A stretch of DNA of 64,000 nt. Origin: Burkholderia sp. 4M9327F10 (GTDB lineage Bacteria; Pseudomonadota; Gammaproteobacteria; Burkholderiales; Burkholderiaceae). Below, in pieces: positions 1 through 8,279 of this stretch. The position numbers were made by a program, and so were the translations under genes. Each line of letters begins with the position of its first letter. The stretch's first letter is position 1. The stretch is taken from contig NZ_SCNV01000025.1 in the NCBI RefSeq assembly GCF_005503145.1, positions 1 through 64,000 on the forward strand, in the 5' to 3' direction. The notes beneath the pieces are model-generated. The model was not told the DNA's origin, did not search any database, and saw only the letters and a program-made list of their open reading frames with translations.

Positions 1-1
1 C

Positions 2-610
2 GTTCTGTCCACTTTTTCTTCTAATCTGATGGACGTCCCGCAGACTGGCGATTCCAGTATTTTCAAGGCTCAGGCTGATGTCCATCGTTTTTCTCTTGCG
101 CGTAACGATGGCACGAGCAGCTATCAGATGCTGGCCGGGATGTTCCGCTTCGTGTGCCAGAACGGCCTCGTTTGCGGCAACACCGTGGCGGACGTGCGTG
201 TACCCCACAAGGGCGACGTGGCCGGGCACGTCATCGAAGGCGCTTACGAAGTCCTGCACGGTTTCGACCGGGCGCAGGAATCTCGCGATGCCATGCAGGC
301 AATCACGCTGGACAGCGGGGAATCGGAAGTGTTCGCCCGCGCCGCGCTGGCGTTGAAGTACGACGAGGCCACGCCCGCGCCCATCACCGAATCGCAAATC
401 CTGATGCCACGTCGTCACGACGACAGCCGCAGCGACTTGTGGAGCGTGTTCAACCGCACGCAAGAAAACCTCATCAAAGGCGGGCTGTCCGCCCGCGCCG
501 CGAACGGTCGCCGCCAGACCACGCGCCCGGTGCAAGGCATCGACAACGGTATCCGCCTCAATCGCGCCTTGTGGCTGCTGGCCGATGGCCTGCGCCAGTT
601 GAAAGTCTGA
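2..610 (+). CDS. DUF932 family protein, 5' end outside window
   Basis: The reading frame is open from the first codon of the window, so this is the C-terminal part of a larger protein. The visible ~200 residues resemble the DUF932 (plasmid/phage LGT) family, a common accessory of proteobacterial conjugative elements whose biochemical role is unknown. The stretch MLAGMFRFVCQNGLVCG and the following VPHKGD segment are the recognisable parts. It is followed 78 bp later by the ParB-like gene in the same direction, the usual neighbour in this ICE class. The ATG at 29 is unlikely to be the true start because the frame upstream has no stop and the family is normally longer. Confidence 0.8.
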   Translation, partial: VLSTFSSNLMDVPQTGDSSIFKAQADVHRFSLARNDGTSSYQMLAGMFRFVCQNGLVCGNTVADVRVPHKGDVAGHVIEGAYEVLHGFDRAQESRDAMQAITLDSGESEVFARAALALKYDEATPAPITESQILMPRRHDDSRSDLWSVFNRTQENLIKGGLSARAANGRRQTTRPVQGIDNGIRLNRALWLLADGLRQLKV

Positions 611-688
611 ACCCCACAGCGGCAGGGGCAGGCAGCAGCCCTCGCCGCTTCTTTCGCTGCTGCATCTCAACCGCTAGGAGTTGTCACC

Positions 689-2740
689 ATGAACGCCGTT
701 ACCAAAACCAAAGCCTTCGCCCTCGAAACTGCCGAGCCGCTGGAAGTGGCCGACCCGACCAAGAACCTGATTCTGGTTCCGCTGTCGCAACTGTTGCCGC
801 GCCGCTCCAGGCGCAATGTCCGCACGATGGCACGCCAGTCCATCCCCGAATTGGCTGCAAGCATTTTCCGGGTCGGGTTGTTGCAAAACCTCATCGTCAT
901 CCTGTCCGCCGATGGCGAGCAATACGAAGTCGTTGCGGGCGACCGCCGACTGACCGCGTTGAAGCTGCTGGCGAAGAAGAAGCGCATCGCCACCGATTAC
1001 GAAGTGCCGTGCCTGCTGGTGGCCGATGCGTCCGCCCGTACCGTGAGCCTTGCCGAGAACGTGCAACGCGAGGCCATGCACCCCGCCGACCAGTTCGCGG
1101 CCTTCGCCGCGCTGGTCAAGGAAGGCCGACCCATCGAGGACATTGCCGCCGATTTCGGCGTGTCTCCGTTGACGGTGCAACGCCGCTTGAAGTTGGCGAA
1201 CGTGTCGCCGCGCTTGATGACGGATTACCGCGATGGTGGCGTGACGCTGGAACAGTTGACGGCCTTGACCGTCACCGACGATCACGCCGCGCAGGAAGTC
1301 GCGTATTACAGCGCGCCTGATTGGCAGCGCGGCGCATCGGCGCTGCGCGAGCGCCTGACCGAACGCGAGATTGACGCCACGCATTCGCTGGTGCGCTTCG
1401 TCGGGTTAGATGCCTACACGATGGCGGGTGGCGGCATTCGGCGCGACCTGTTTGCCGACGATGACAGCGGCACCTATCTGACCGACGCCACGCTGCTGGA
1501 AACGCTGGTGCGAGGCAAGCTGGACGCGCTGGCCGAGGACGTGCGCGACGAGGGTTGGGCATGGGTGGAAACCGTACCGCATATGAGCCATGCCGACAGG
1601 CAGACGTTCGAGAACGCACCACGCCAGCGGCGCGAGCCGACCGCCCGCGAAGCCCGCCGCATCGCTTCACTGCAAACTCGCCTCGACAAGATCGACACGA
1701 CACTGGAAGAAGCCTACGACCCCGAGGACGAGGACAAGGTGGCCACGCTGGAAGAACAACGCCAGCAGGTAGCCGGGGAACTGCGAGCCATCGATGACGC
1801 CTTGCAGGACTACGCCCCGGACGTGCGCGCCGTGGCCGGTGCCATCGTCACGCTCGACCGCGATGGTGAAGCCGCCATTCATCGCGGCCTGCTGCGCGAG
1901 GCCGAAGCGAAAGCGCTGCGCACGCTGGAAAAGTTGCGGCAAGGTTTCAGTGCAGGCGCCAGCGCGAACGACCAGGAAGGCGATGATGCCGACGAAGCGC
2001 CCAAGACCGCGAACCTGTCTGACCGGCTGGCGCAGCGGTTGAGCGCCCATCGCACGGCGGCGCTGCAAATCGAAGTCGCGCAGCATCCGCACGTCGCGCT
2101 GGCCGCGCTGGTGCATGGCATGGTGCAGACCGTCTTGCAGCCCCACACCTACAGCGGTGATAGCCTGCCGCTCGGCGTGCGCGTGAACGTGCAAGACCGG
2201 CTGGAAAGCGTGGCACCGGATTGGTCGGAATCGTCTGCCGCCGTGGCGTTGCGCGAGTTTCAGCGGGTCGCGGGCGAGGCGTTGCCGCAGGTCAGCGCCG
2301 AACTGTTCGCGGCGCTGCTGGCGAAGTCGCAGGACGAACTGGTGCGGTTGCTGGCCGTATGCGTGGCGTCTACGGTGGACGTGGTGACGCCTCGCGCTGC
2401 GCAGCGCCCGCCCGGCGCGGAACTGGCGCAGGCCGTGGGGTTGGACATGGCGGCATGGTGGAAGCCGACCGGCGAAAGCTATTTCCGGCACGTACCGAAG
2501 GCCGCGATTCTGGAAGCCGTGGGGCAGTACGCTCCGGCGCACGTCACCCGCCTGTCGAAGTTGAAGAAAGGCGACATTGCCAGCGAAGCCGAACGGCTGG
2601 CCGAGGGCACCGGCTGGATGCCTGCCGTGTTCCACATCGACCACGACACCGAGCCGGAAGGCGTACCGGAGGCGGCAGACGAAACGGATACGCCGGAAGA
2701 TGCCGCCGACGAAGTGGAAGCGCACGCGCTGGCCGCGTGA
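689..2740 (+). CDS. ParB/RepB-like nuclease-domain protein of the ICE
   Basis: 683 residues. Residues ~30-135 form a ParB N-terminal domain: LVPLSQLLPRRSRRNVR at its start, then VVAGDRRLTALKLL and LAENVQREAMHPADQFAAF, the ParB box II-like motif. A helix-turn-helix follows (IAADFGVSPLTVQRRLKL). The long C-terminal region (residues ~250-683) is rich in charged residues and ends acidic; I do not recognise a second domain. Chromosomal ParB is about 300 residues, so this is the long form found in conjugative islands. Its role is presumably element maintenance or gene control rather than chromosome segregation. The start is set by AGGAG at 677-681, and a strong terminator follows the stop. Confidence 0.85.
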   Translation: MNAVTKTKAFALETAEPLEVADPTKNLILVPLSQLLPRRSRRNVRTMARQSIPELAASIFRVGLLQNLIVILSADGEQYEVVAGDRRLTALKLLAKKKRIATDYEVPCLLVADASARTVSLAENVQREAMHPADQFAAFAALVKEGRPIEDIAADFGVSPLTVQRRLKLANVSPRLMTDYRDGGVTLEQLTALTVTDDHAAQEVAYYSAPDWQRGASALRERLTEREIDATHSLVRFVGLDAYTMAGGGIRRDLFADDDSGTYLTDATLLETLVRGKLDALAEDVRDEGWAWVETVPHMSHADRQTFENAPRQRREPTAREARRIASLQTRLDKIDTTLEEAYDPEDEDKVATLEEQRQQVAGELRAIDDALQDYAPDVRAVAGAIVTLDRDGEAAIHRGLLREAEAKALRTLEKLRQGFSAGASANDQEGDDADEAPKTANLSDRLAQRLSAHRTAALQIEVAQHPHVALAALVHGMVQTVLQPHTYSGDSLPLGVRVNVQDRLESVAPDWSESSAAVALREFQRVAGEALPQVSAELFAALLAKSQDELVRLLAVCVASTVDVVTPRAAQRPPGAELAQAVGLDMAAWWKPTGESYFRHVPKAAILEAVGQYAPAHVTRLSKLKKGDIASEAERLAEGTGWMPAVFHIDHDTEPEGVPEAADETDTPEDAADEVEAHALAA

Positions 2741-2751
2741 GGTAGTCCCAT

Positions 2752-2782
2752 AGCCCCGGCGCAACACGCCGGGGCTTTCTTT
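2752..2782 (+). terminator. Rho-independent terminator after the parB-like gene
   Basis: A perfect 10-bp stem (AGCCCCGGCG paired with CGCCGGGGCT, loop of 5) is followed by a T-rich tract. It lies 11 bp after the parB-like stop codon. Confidence 0.85.
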
Positions 2783-3490
2783 CATCCAAGACCGGGCGCG
2801 GCAGGTTTCGACGTCCACAGCAAAACCGCCCGTCGTCGCCTTCGATCAGGCGGCGACGGGGCGGGCGCGCAAGCAGCTTGCGCGCGACACAGTGAATCGG
2901 TGCCCGCTGACGCGGGCAAGATTTTCAACCGCGCTCCGCCGCAATGGACGGGGCTTATGCGGGGCTACGCCCCAGCTTGCTGCGGCAGGTCGCGCCAAAG
3001 CGTGCCGTCCTCGACGCTGGCGGTTCGCCTGTCCGTCAACGAAGGATGGTTCACCGACACGCCGTTCGACCTTGCCTAAGGAGCGTCCACACCACGCCTC
3101 ACGCACGAGGCCGCATGCTGCAGCAGGAGCATTCTCGTCTTGTAGTTTGTGTTGGCCTTGCCTGCGTCAGGGCACAAGCCAGTGCAGCCGTCATGCGCTG
3201 ATACCGAGGTCGGCCATATCTCCTTTCGGGAGTGGGCGGCCCCTGCGTCCTTGGCTTGTCGTGAATCCTGGCGAGGGCACGGCTGCGCCTTGGGCTTCAT
3301 GGCTGCAACCTTCCCGCGAAAACAATTTCCCCGCCGCTGCGCGGCTTCCTCGCGCAGCAAATTCTTTTCGCTTCCAGGTGCTCCACGCTGTTGCGCCCGC
3401 TGCGCGATGCAGCCCGCCCATCCCTCGCCGGCCGGTTCACAACAAGGACGCGATGGGCGCGACCTTGTTCAACCCGAAAGGAGAAACATC
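2783..3490. other. Non-coding stretch between the parB-like gene and DUF736
   Basis: About 700 bp with no convincing gene. The open frames here have poor composition and no ribosome-binding site. Short GC-rich inverted segments occur (for example GGGGCTACGCCCC near 2964). The segment immediately before DUF736 supplies its ribosome-binding site. I see no tRNA and no recognisable RNA family. Confidence 0.5.
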
Positions 3491-3808
3491 ATGGCTAACA
3501 TCGGCACCTTCACCGCAGAGAAAGACGGCTTCACCGGCACGCTCCGTACCCTGACGCTCAACGTCAAGGTCAAGCTGGTTCCCAACGACAAAGGCGACAA
3601 CGAGAACGCCCCCGACTTCCGCGTGCAGGCGGCAAGCCACGACATCGGCGCGGCGTGGAAGAAAGTCAGCAAGGCCGAACGGCCCTACGTGTCCGTGACC
3701 CTCGACGATCCTTCGTTCCCGGCAACGGTCTATGCCCGCTTGATCGAGAACGAGGAAGGCACGCACGACCTGATCTGGTCGCGCAGCAAGCCACAGGCGG
3801 CGGACTGA
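3491..3808 (+). CDS. DUF736 family protein
   Basis: 105 residues beginning MANIGTFTAEKDGFTGTLRT, the hallmark start of DUF736, a small single-domain family found almost only on plasmids and ICEs. The conserved tail with VTLDDPSFPATVYARL is present, so the protein is full length. Its function is not known. The start follows GAAAGGAGAAACATC, a good ribosome-binding site. The gene is monocistronic: ~700 bp of non-coding DNA lies upstream, and the next gene (XRE regulator) converges on it. A hairpin between the two probably serves as a shared terminator. Confidence 0.9.
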   Translation: MANIGTFTAEKDGFTGTLRTLTLNVKVKLVPNDKGDNENAPDFRVQAASHDIGAAWKKVSKAERPYVSVTLDDPSFPATVYARLIENEEGTHDLIWSRSKPQAAD

Positions 3809-3820
3809 CCGCCGCCCACC

Positions 3821-3846
3821 GCGCCCCGTCCGTTGCGGCGGGGCGC
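3821..3846. terminator. Hairpin between convergent DUF736 and XRE genes
   Basis: GCGCCCCG (3821-3828) pairs with CGGGGCGC (3839-3846) across a 10-nt loop. There is no T-tract, so it may be a weak bidirectional terminator or an mRNA-stabilising end. Confidence 0.45.
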
Positions 3847-3860
3847 TCTCCGTGTGATGC

Positions 3861-4151
3861 CTACGCCTCGGACACCGCGAGCTGGCGTTCCGTGGCGGTC
3901 ATCACTACGGCCGTACTGCATCCAAGCGCGCTGGCGATCTTGAAAATGATCGCCAGCGTGGGCATGTGCTCGCCCCGCTCGATCTTGCCCATGTGGGAAC
4001 GCTCAATGCCAGCCAGGTTGGCCAGCGATTCCTGCGCAATCCCGCGTTCCGTTCGCAGCGCGCGCACCGACGCGCCGAAGGCTTGCGCCAGCTCAGCATC
4101 GAAGGTGGTGGCACCGGCCGGTCGGCCGCGCTGGATGGATCGCTTCTGCAT
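3861..4151 (-). CDS. XRE-family helix-turn-helix regulator
   Basis: 96 residues from an ATG start (MQKRSIQRGRPAG); a TTG 27 bp upstream would add nine residues. Residues ~25-80 are a Cro/C1-type HTH: SVRALRTERGIAQESLANLAGIERSHMGKIERG... with the usual second half that covers choice of age and size (IIFKIASALG). It is transcribed away from the DUF2958 gene across an intergenic region with several inverted repeats, so it probably represses one or both directions from there. The class commonly controls ICE excision or transfer genes. The direct target here is inference. Confidence 0.85.
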   Translation of the reverse strand: MQKRSIQRGRPAGATTFDAELAQAFGASVRALRTERGIAQESLANLAGIERSHMGKIERGEHMPTLAIIFKIASALGCSTAVVMTATERQLAVSEA

Positions 4152-4449
4152 GGACAGAAGCGTCCAATCGCGGGACAATTAAAACCACGTTATCTTTAAC
4201 TCATTGGCGGCAATTTAATCCGCTTCCGTGCTTTTGCTGAAATCCGCATCGGCGGATTTCAACTGAACCAGAGAGGCACATCCGTGTCTTTCCTGACCAG
4301 CACAATTCCGCTTCGGCGTTTTCCTGCATGGTCGGATTCGATGGCTTGCGCATCCGTGCTTCTGCATGAAAGCACGAATCCGGTTTCGCGGTTCCGTGCC
4401 TCGGTACAGAAGCGTATCCGTGCATCCTCGGCTTTACGGGGTTTCTGAC
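4152..4449. promoter_or_regulatory. Divergent regulatory region with inverted repeats
   Basis: This spacer separates the XRE regulator from the DUF2958 gene. It holds a perfect 9-bp inverted repeat with a 4-nt spacer (GAAATCCGC 4239-4247 and GCGGATTTC 4252-4260) and a 7-bp repeat with an 8-nt spacer (CGTGCTT 4355-4361 and AAGCACG 4370-4376). The heptamer TCCGTGC or a close variant recurs near 4225, 4283, 4354, 4393 and 4421. An AT-rich patch near 4180-4200 could hold the promoter for the XRE gene. Operator function is inferred from position and symmetry. Confidence 0.5.
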
Positions 4450-4800
4450 ATGACCCAGCCGCTGACCACCGCCGCTGAGCGTGCGCAACTGCTCATCAAC
4501 GGCACCGCGCGCGCGGCCGGCCAAAGCATCGACCCGATGCCGGTGATACGGCTGTTTACCCCGGACGCGCACGCCATCTGGCTGCTCGCTGCGCTCGATC
4601 CGGCTGATGGCGATACCGCCTGGGGATTGATTGACCTTGGCATCGGGATGCCGGCGCTGGGGATAGTCAAGCTGTCCGACCTGGCCAGCATCGTCGGGCC
4701 GCAGCAGCGGCCCATCGTGCGCGACCTGTATTTCTATGCAGCACGGCCGCTATCAGAGTACGTCCAGCTCGCGCAACGCGATGGTTCCATCCCCGACTGA
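4450..4800 (+). CDS. DUF2958 domain protein
   Basis: 116 residues starting MTQPLTTAAERAQLLING. The family signature is visible throughout: PVIRLFTPDAHAIWLL, then GLIDLGIGMPALGIVKLSDL and RPIVRDLYFYAARPLSEY. Length matches the usual ~110-120 residues. The family occurs in plasmid and ICE backbones next to DUF736 and DUF2285 genes, and its molecular role is unknown. I chose the ATG at 4450 because homologous sequence begins there; an upstream in-frame ATG at 4366 would add 28 residues from the regulatory region. Confidence 0.85.
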   Translation: MTQPLTTAAERAQLLINGTARAAGQSIDPMPVIRLFTPDAHAIWLLAALDPADGDTAWGLIDLGIGMPALGIVKLSDLASIVGPQQRPIVRDLYFYAARPLSEYVQLAQRDGSIPD

Positions 4801-5125
4801 CCACAGCGTATTGTGTCTTTTCCGGTCTAATGTCAGACGAATACGGTCTCGATCCGCACTCTTGCACCAGACGAGTGCAACCCCGACTAAAAGAGACATG
4901 ATGCGCGGTACGGGTTGCGGCAGGGTGTCGAGTGCCGCGCGTCATTTCTGTGCGGCGTAGCCGCCGCACTCGGACGATCCGTGCCAGGTTTCGGAGCCAA
5001 TCGGCCTTTACCCCATCGTTACAGTTTGAGTTCTCGCCTACTGAATGGCGTTTTGATGTTGCCGATATCGTAGCTCCCATGTTCGACGCCCGTGGCGACG
5101 TGCCTGCTCGACAGGAGGTTGCGTC
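4801..5125. other. Non-coding stretch before the DUF2285 gene
   Basis: About 325 bp in which I see no gene with a plausible start and composition. It contains short AT-richer tracts that could hold the promoter for the downstream operon, and the ribosome-binding site AGGAGGTT (5112-5119) for the gene that starts at 5126. Confidence 0.4.
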
Positions 5126-5881
5126 GTGGCTGATCGAAGCACCAATGCCTGGTATCCCACTGCGGCGTATCTCTACGTGCTGCATCTGGACGGTCCCGCG
5201 CTGGCGTGGGAATACCTGCGCCGGCATCCCGGCTACCGGCGCGACTGGCTGCGCCGTCGCCCCCGGCCGGACTTGGCGCAGGCCTGGGGCCTGCGCCTGC
5301 TAGAGGACCCGGCGCTGGATGCGCGCGACGCACATCCGATCTGGTTCCCCGACCACGACACCGTGCTCCAGCTCTACCCGGACGCCGACCCACTGCCCAA
5401 TGCGGCGGTGTTCGAGTTCTGGCGCATCCCCGGCCACAAGCAGCTGACCCACGACGGCAAGCGCCTGGTGCTGGTGTCGCGCGGGCTCCGCTACCGCGTG
5501 CGGCTCGTCCTCGCGCCAGGGCTGGCCGAGGGCATGCCCTACCTCTATGCCGTCCGCGCGTGCCTCACCCCTCGCGCAAGCTACCGTACGATCCTGGCCG
5601 AGCTGGACAAGCTGGTGACAGAGGACGGATTTGCGCCTGCAGCGGTGGCCCGTTCCCGGCCCACGCCGTCCGCGCTGCTGGAATTGCACACCTTGCAGGC
5701 GCTCGACGCGACCCTTGCGGGCGCGTCCTTGCGCGAAACCGCCGCAGGGGTGTTCGGCGCCGAGGCAGTGGCCGCTGGCTGGTACACCGACGGCGGCCTG
5801 CGCTCGCGCGTGCGCCGCTTGGTGCGGCGCGGCCAGTCGCTGATGCGCGGCGGCTACCGCCGCCTTACACAGATCGATTGA
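5126..5881 (+). CDS. DUF6499/DUF2285 protein
   Basis: 251 residues from a GTG start preceded by a strong AGGAGGTT. The N-terminus (WYPTAAYLYVLHLDGPALAWEYLRRHPGYRRDW) is the DUF6499-type segment. The middle (VLQLYPDADPLP...) and the C-terminal half (residues ~150-250, with LRETAAGVFGAEAVAAGW and RSRVRRLVRRGQSLM) match DUF2285, which has a helix-turn-helix look. These proteins are standard in this ICE backbone just upstream of the AlpA-like gene and repA, suggesting a DNA-binding regulator. The function is inferred. Confidence 0.85.
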   Translation: MADRSTNAWYPTAAYLYVLHLDGPALAWEYLRRHPGYRRDWLRRRPRPDLAQAWGLRLLEDPALDARDAHPIWFPDHDTVLQLYPDADPLPNAAVFEFWRIPGHKQLTHDGKRLVLVSRGLRYRVRLVLAPGLAEGMPYLYAVRACLTPRASYRTILAELDKLVTEDGFAPAAVARSRPTPSALLELHTLQALDATLAGASLRETAAGVFGAEAVAAGWYTDGGLRSRVRRLVRRGQSLMRGGYRRLTQID

Positions 5882-5888
5882 TTTGCAC

Positions 5889-5921
5889 AGGGTCGTATTA
5901 CCTGCGTTGCAAAACGACCCT
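5889..5921. repeat. Inverted repeat upstream of the AlpA-like gene
   Basis: AGGGTCGT (5889-5896) and ACGACCCT (5914-5921) are perfect 8-bp arms separated by 17 nt, lying between the DUF2285 stop and the next gene. It could be an operator or a leader hairpin. Confidence 0.45.
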
Positions 5922-6006
5922 CTGCGCCACGCATCGCTATCTTGAAACTGCCTCCATCCGGCTGCGCTGGTGCCGCCGGCGTTTTTGACCGATGGAGGTC
6001 CATCCG

Positions 6007-6288
6007 ATGCGTCCCGCTCCCTTGCGGCCTGCCGCCGTACCCGTCGCCACGCCCGCACAGCCCCAACGCTACCTGACCAACGATGAAGCTGCCGAGTATC
6101 TGCGTCTGTCGCCGCGCACGCTCGAAAAGCAGCGCGTCATCGGCAACGGGCCGAAGTTTCGCAAGTTCGGCCGCCGCGTCATGTACGCGGTCGCCGACCT
6201 CGATGCCTGGGCCGACCAGCGCAGCTACGAAACCACGTCCGATCCCGAATACGCCGAGCATCACTCGGCCGACAGCCGTGCGCGCTGA
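6007..6288 (+). CDS. AlpA/MerR-type helix-turn-helix protein
   Basis: 93 residues. An alanine/proline-rich leader is followed by a HTH_17-type domain: YLTNDEAAEYLRLSPRTLEKQRVIGNGPKF and then a wing, FGRRVMYAVADLDAWAD. Such small proteins act as excisionase-like directionality factors or as activators on ICEs and prophages. I chose ATG 6007 because GGAGG lies 8 nt upstream; ATG 5992 is in frame but itself contains that site. The gene precedes repA by ~25 bp and is probably cotranscribed with it. Confidence 0.85.
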   Translation: MRPAPLRPAAVPVATPAQPQRYLTNDEAAEYLRLSPRTLEKQRVIGNGPKFRKFGRRVMYAVADLDAWADQRSYETTSDPEYAEHHSADSRAR

Positions 6289-6314
6289 TTGCTGGCTCGC
6301 CGGTGGCCGTCGCC

Positions 6315-7151
6315 ATGTCCAGCCCATCGCAGGAGCGGAACCAGCTCGACCTGTTCCGCGCGCTGCCGGGCGACGGCATGGTGCCGCGCGACAGCCAGGA
6401 TTTGATGGCCTTTCCGTTCTTCTCACTGGCGAAGTCGCGGCGCACCGCGCCGATCGACTTCAAGAGCGGAAACGTCACGATCCGCGTGGAGGGCACGCAG
6501 GAGCACGGCATCGCCACGATCTGGGATGCAGACGTGCTGATATGGGCGGCCTCGCAGATCGTCGAAGCGCGCGACGCGGGCTTGCGCCCGTCGCGCCTGA
6601 TGCACGCCACACCCTACGAGATCCTGCGCTTCATCGGGCGCGGTGTGTCGCTGCGCGACTACCAGCGCCTCAAGGCCGCGCTCGACCGGCTCCAATCGAC
6701 GACCGTAGCGACTTCCATCCGGGAGACGACCGGGCGGCGACTGCATCGCTTCTCGTGGATCAACGAATGGAAGGAACTGGCCAACGCCGGCGGCACACCG
6801 TTGGGTATCGAATTGATCCTGCCGGACTGGTTCTATGCCAGCGTGCTCGACGCCGCCTTGGTGCTGACCATCGACCCGGCGTATTTCCGGCTCACGGGCG
6901 GCATCGAGCGGTGGCTGTATCGGCTCGTGCGCAAGCACGGCGGCAAGCAGCCCGGCGGCTGGCAATTCGACTTCCGGCACCTGCACAAGAAATCGGGCAG
7001 CACGGCGAAGCCCTACGACTTCGCTTGCGACCTGCGCGCGCTCGTCGCGCGGCAGTCATTGCCCGGCTACGTGCTCGGCATCGAGCGGATGCCGGACAGC
7101 AACACCGAACTGCTGACCTTCCGATCTGTGCCGCTCACGGCACGGGGATAA
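6315..7151 (+). CDS. repA: Replication initiator protein A (RepA-like)
   Basis: 278 residues; a GTG at 6303 would add four. The start QLDLFRALPGDG...RDSQDLMAFPFFSLAKS is typical of the replication initiator protein A family (PF10134 type) found on ICEs and broad-host-range plasmids. The central part has a winged-helix pattern (LRFIGRGVSLRDYQRLKAALDRL) and the C-terminus keeps DPAYFRLTGGIERWLYRLVRKHGG. It probably binds origin repeats to allow autonomous replication of the excised circle or to control the par genes. Three iterons and an AT-rich patch lie directly downstream. Confidence 0.85.
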   Translation: MSSPSQERNQLDLFRALPGDGMVPRDSQDLMAFPFFSLAKSRRTAPIDFKSGNVTIRVEGTQEHGIATIWDADVLIWAASQIVEARDAGLRPSRLMHATPYEILRFIGRGVSLRDYQRLKAALDRLQSTTVATSIRETTGRRLHRFSWINEWKELANAGGTPLGIELILPDWFYASVLDAALVLTIDPAYFRLTGGIERWLYRLVRKHGGKQPGGWQFDFRHLHKKSGSTAKPYDFACDLRALVARQSLPGYVLGIERMPDSNTELLTFRSVPLTARG

Positions 7152-7176
7152 CTGCGGGACAAGCTGTGAATGGCCT

Positions 7177-7239
7177 CGTGCTATCAGGCGTGCCGGGTAT
7201 CGTGCTATCAGGCGTGTCCCTATCGTGCTATCAGGCGTG
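7177..7239 (+). repeat. Three iterons downstream of repA
   Basis: A 16-bp unit, CGTGCTATCAGGCGTG, occurs exactly at 7177-7192, 7201-7216 and 7224-7239, at spacings of 24 and 23 bp, just over two helical turns. An AT-rich run of about 40 bp (7280-7320) follows. Iterons plus an AT-rich patch next to an initiator gene look like a replication origin or RepA-controlled operator. The three copies also sit just ahead of parA. Confidence 0.75.
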
Positions 7240-7392
7240 CAAAATCGTCGAAAAGCCAATAACGGCGCGGGTTTCAACGCCCTCTAACTTATCTAACTTA
7301 AAAGCTCTAACAGATAGTAGAAGCACGCCGCGTCGGTGGACAACCACGAAACGGCACGCCTGCGTCGTTCCTCCAGCACGGCGGAGCATGCC

Positions 7393-8031
7393 ATGATCGT
7401 TGCCTTCCTCAACCAGAAAGGCGGCGTCGGCAAGACTACGCTCGCCACCCACGTTGCCGGCAAGCTGGCAATGCGCGGGCAGTCCGTCATCCTGCTCGAT
7501 GCCGACCCGCAAGGCTCGGCGCTGGATTGGACGCAACGCCGAAGCCAGCAAGGCTTGCCACGGCTGTTTAGCGCCGTGGGTCTCGCCCGCGAGACGCTGC
7601 ACCAGGAAGCGCCGGAGCTGGCCCGTCATGCCGATCACGTCGTCATCGACGGCCCGCCGCGCATCGCTGCCCTGGCGCGCTCCGCGCTGCTGGCGGCCGA
7701 GCGCGTGCTGATTCCCGTGCAACCCAGCCCCTACGACTTGTGGGCCTCGTCGGAGATGGTGGCGCTGATCCGAGAGGCCCAGGTATTCCGGCCTGCGCTG
7801 CGCGCGGCCTTCGTCGTCAATCGGCGCGTCAGCACCACCATCATCGGCCGCGAGGCGCGCAACGCGCTCGCTGAACAGCCGCTGCCGGCACTGCGCGCGG
7901 AAGTGCATCAGCGCATCGTCTTCGCCGACAGTGTGGCCGCTGGCCGGCTCGCCCACGAGACGGCGCCCGACAGCGCTGCCGCGCAGGAGATCGCTGCGCT
8001 GACCGACGAGCTGCTGCGGTGGCCGGCATGA
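7393..8031 (+). CDS. parA: ParA-family partition ATPase
   Basis: 212 residues with a deviant Walker A motif at the very N-terminus (FLNQKGGVGKTTLATH) and the downstream ParA signature LLDADPQGSALDW. VVIDGPPR is the Walker B region. The length fits short plasmid ParA proteins without an N-terminal HTH, so repression of its own promoter would need a partner, probably the ribbon-helix-helix protein encoded next. The stop overlaps that gene by 4 bp. Role: stable inheritance of the excised ICE. Confidence 0.92.
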   Translation: MIVAFLNQKGGVGKTTLATHVAGKLAMRGQSVILLDADPQGSALDWTQRRSQQGLPRLFSAVGLARETLHQEAPELARHADHVVIDGPPRIAALARSALLAAERVLIPVQPSPYDLWASSEMVALIREAQVFRPALRAAFVVNRRVSTTIIGREARNALAEQPLPALRAEVHQRIVFADSVAAGRLAHETAPDSAAAQEIAALTDELLRWPA

Positions 8032-8279
8032 GCCATCGCAACGGCAAGCGCGTCGGCATCGGCGCACGTCCACCGGCGAACCCGCACGCTGAGGCGTGGG
8101 TTCGCCAAGGCGACGCCGACGGCATTCAGAAAGGCGACCTCTACACCGCGCGCCTGACCCTCGACATTACACCCGCCATGCGGGCGCGCATCAAGGTGTC
8201 GGCCTTCACGCGCGGCGTGACCGTCGCCGAACTACTGCGCGCACTGCTGGAACGCGAGTTCCCGGAGAAAACGCCATGA
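8028..8279 (+). CDS. Small ribbon-helix-helix partner of ParA
   Basis: 83 residues. The basic, disordered N-terminus (SHRNGKRVGIGARPP) is followed by a strand-helix-helix pattern: LYTARLTLDITPAMRARIKVSAFTRGVTVAELLRALLEREF. It overlaps parA by 4 bp (ATGA) and the following DUF2840 gene by 4 bp, so it is translationally coupled to both. By analogy with ParG-type proteins it would bind the centromere or operator and stimulate ParA. The assignment rests on fold pattern and position. Confidence 0.7.
   Translation: MSHRNGKRVGIGARPPANPHAEAWVRQGDADGIQKGDLYTARLTLDITPAMRARIKVSAFTRGVTVAELLRALLEREFPEKTP

Noticed and set aside
7177..7239. CRISPR-like array of three repeats
   Set aside because: Spacers of 7-8 bp are far too short and no cas gene is present. 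The units are iterons.
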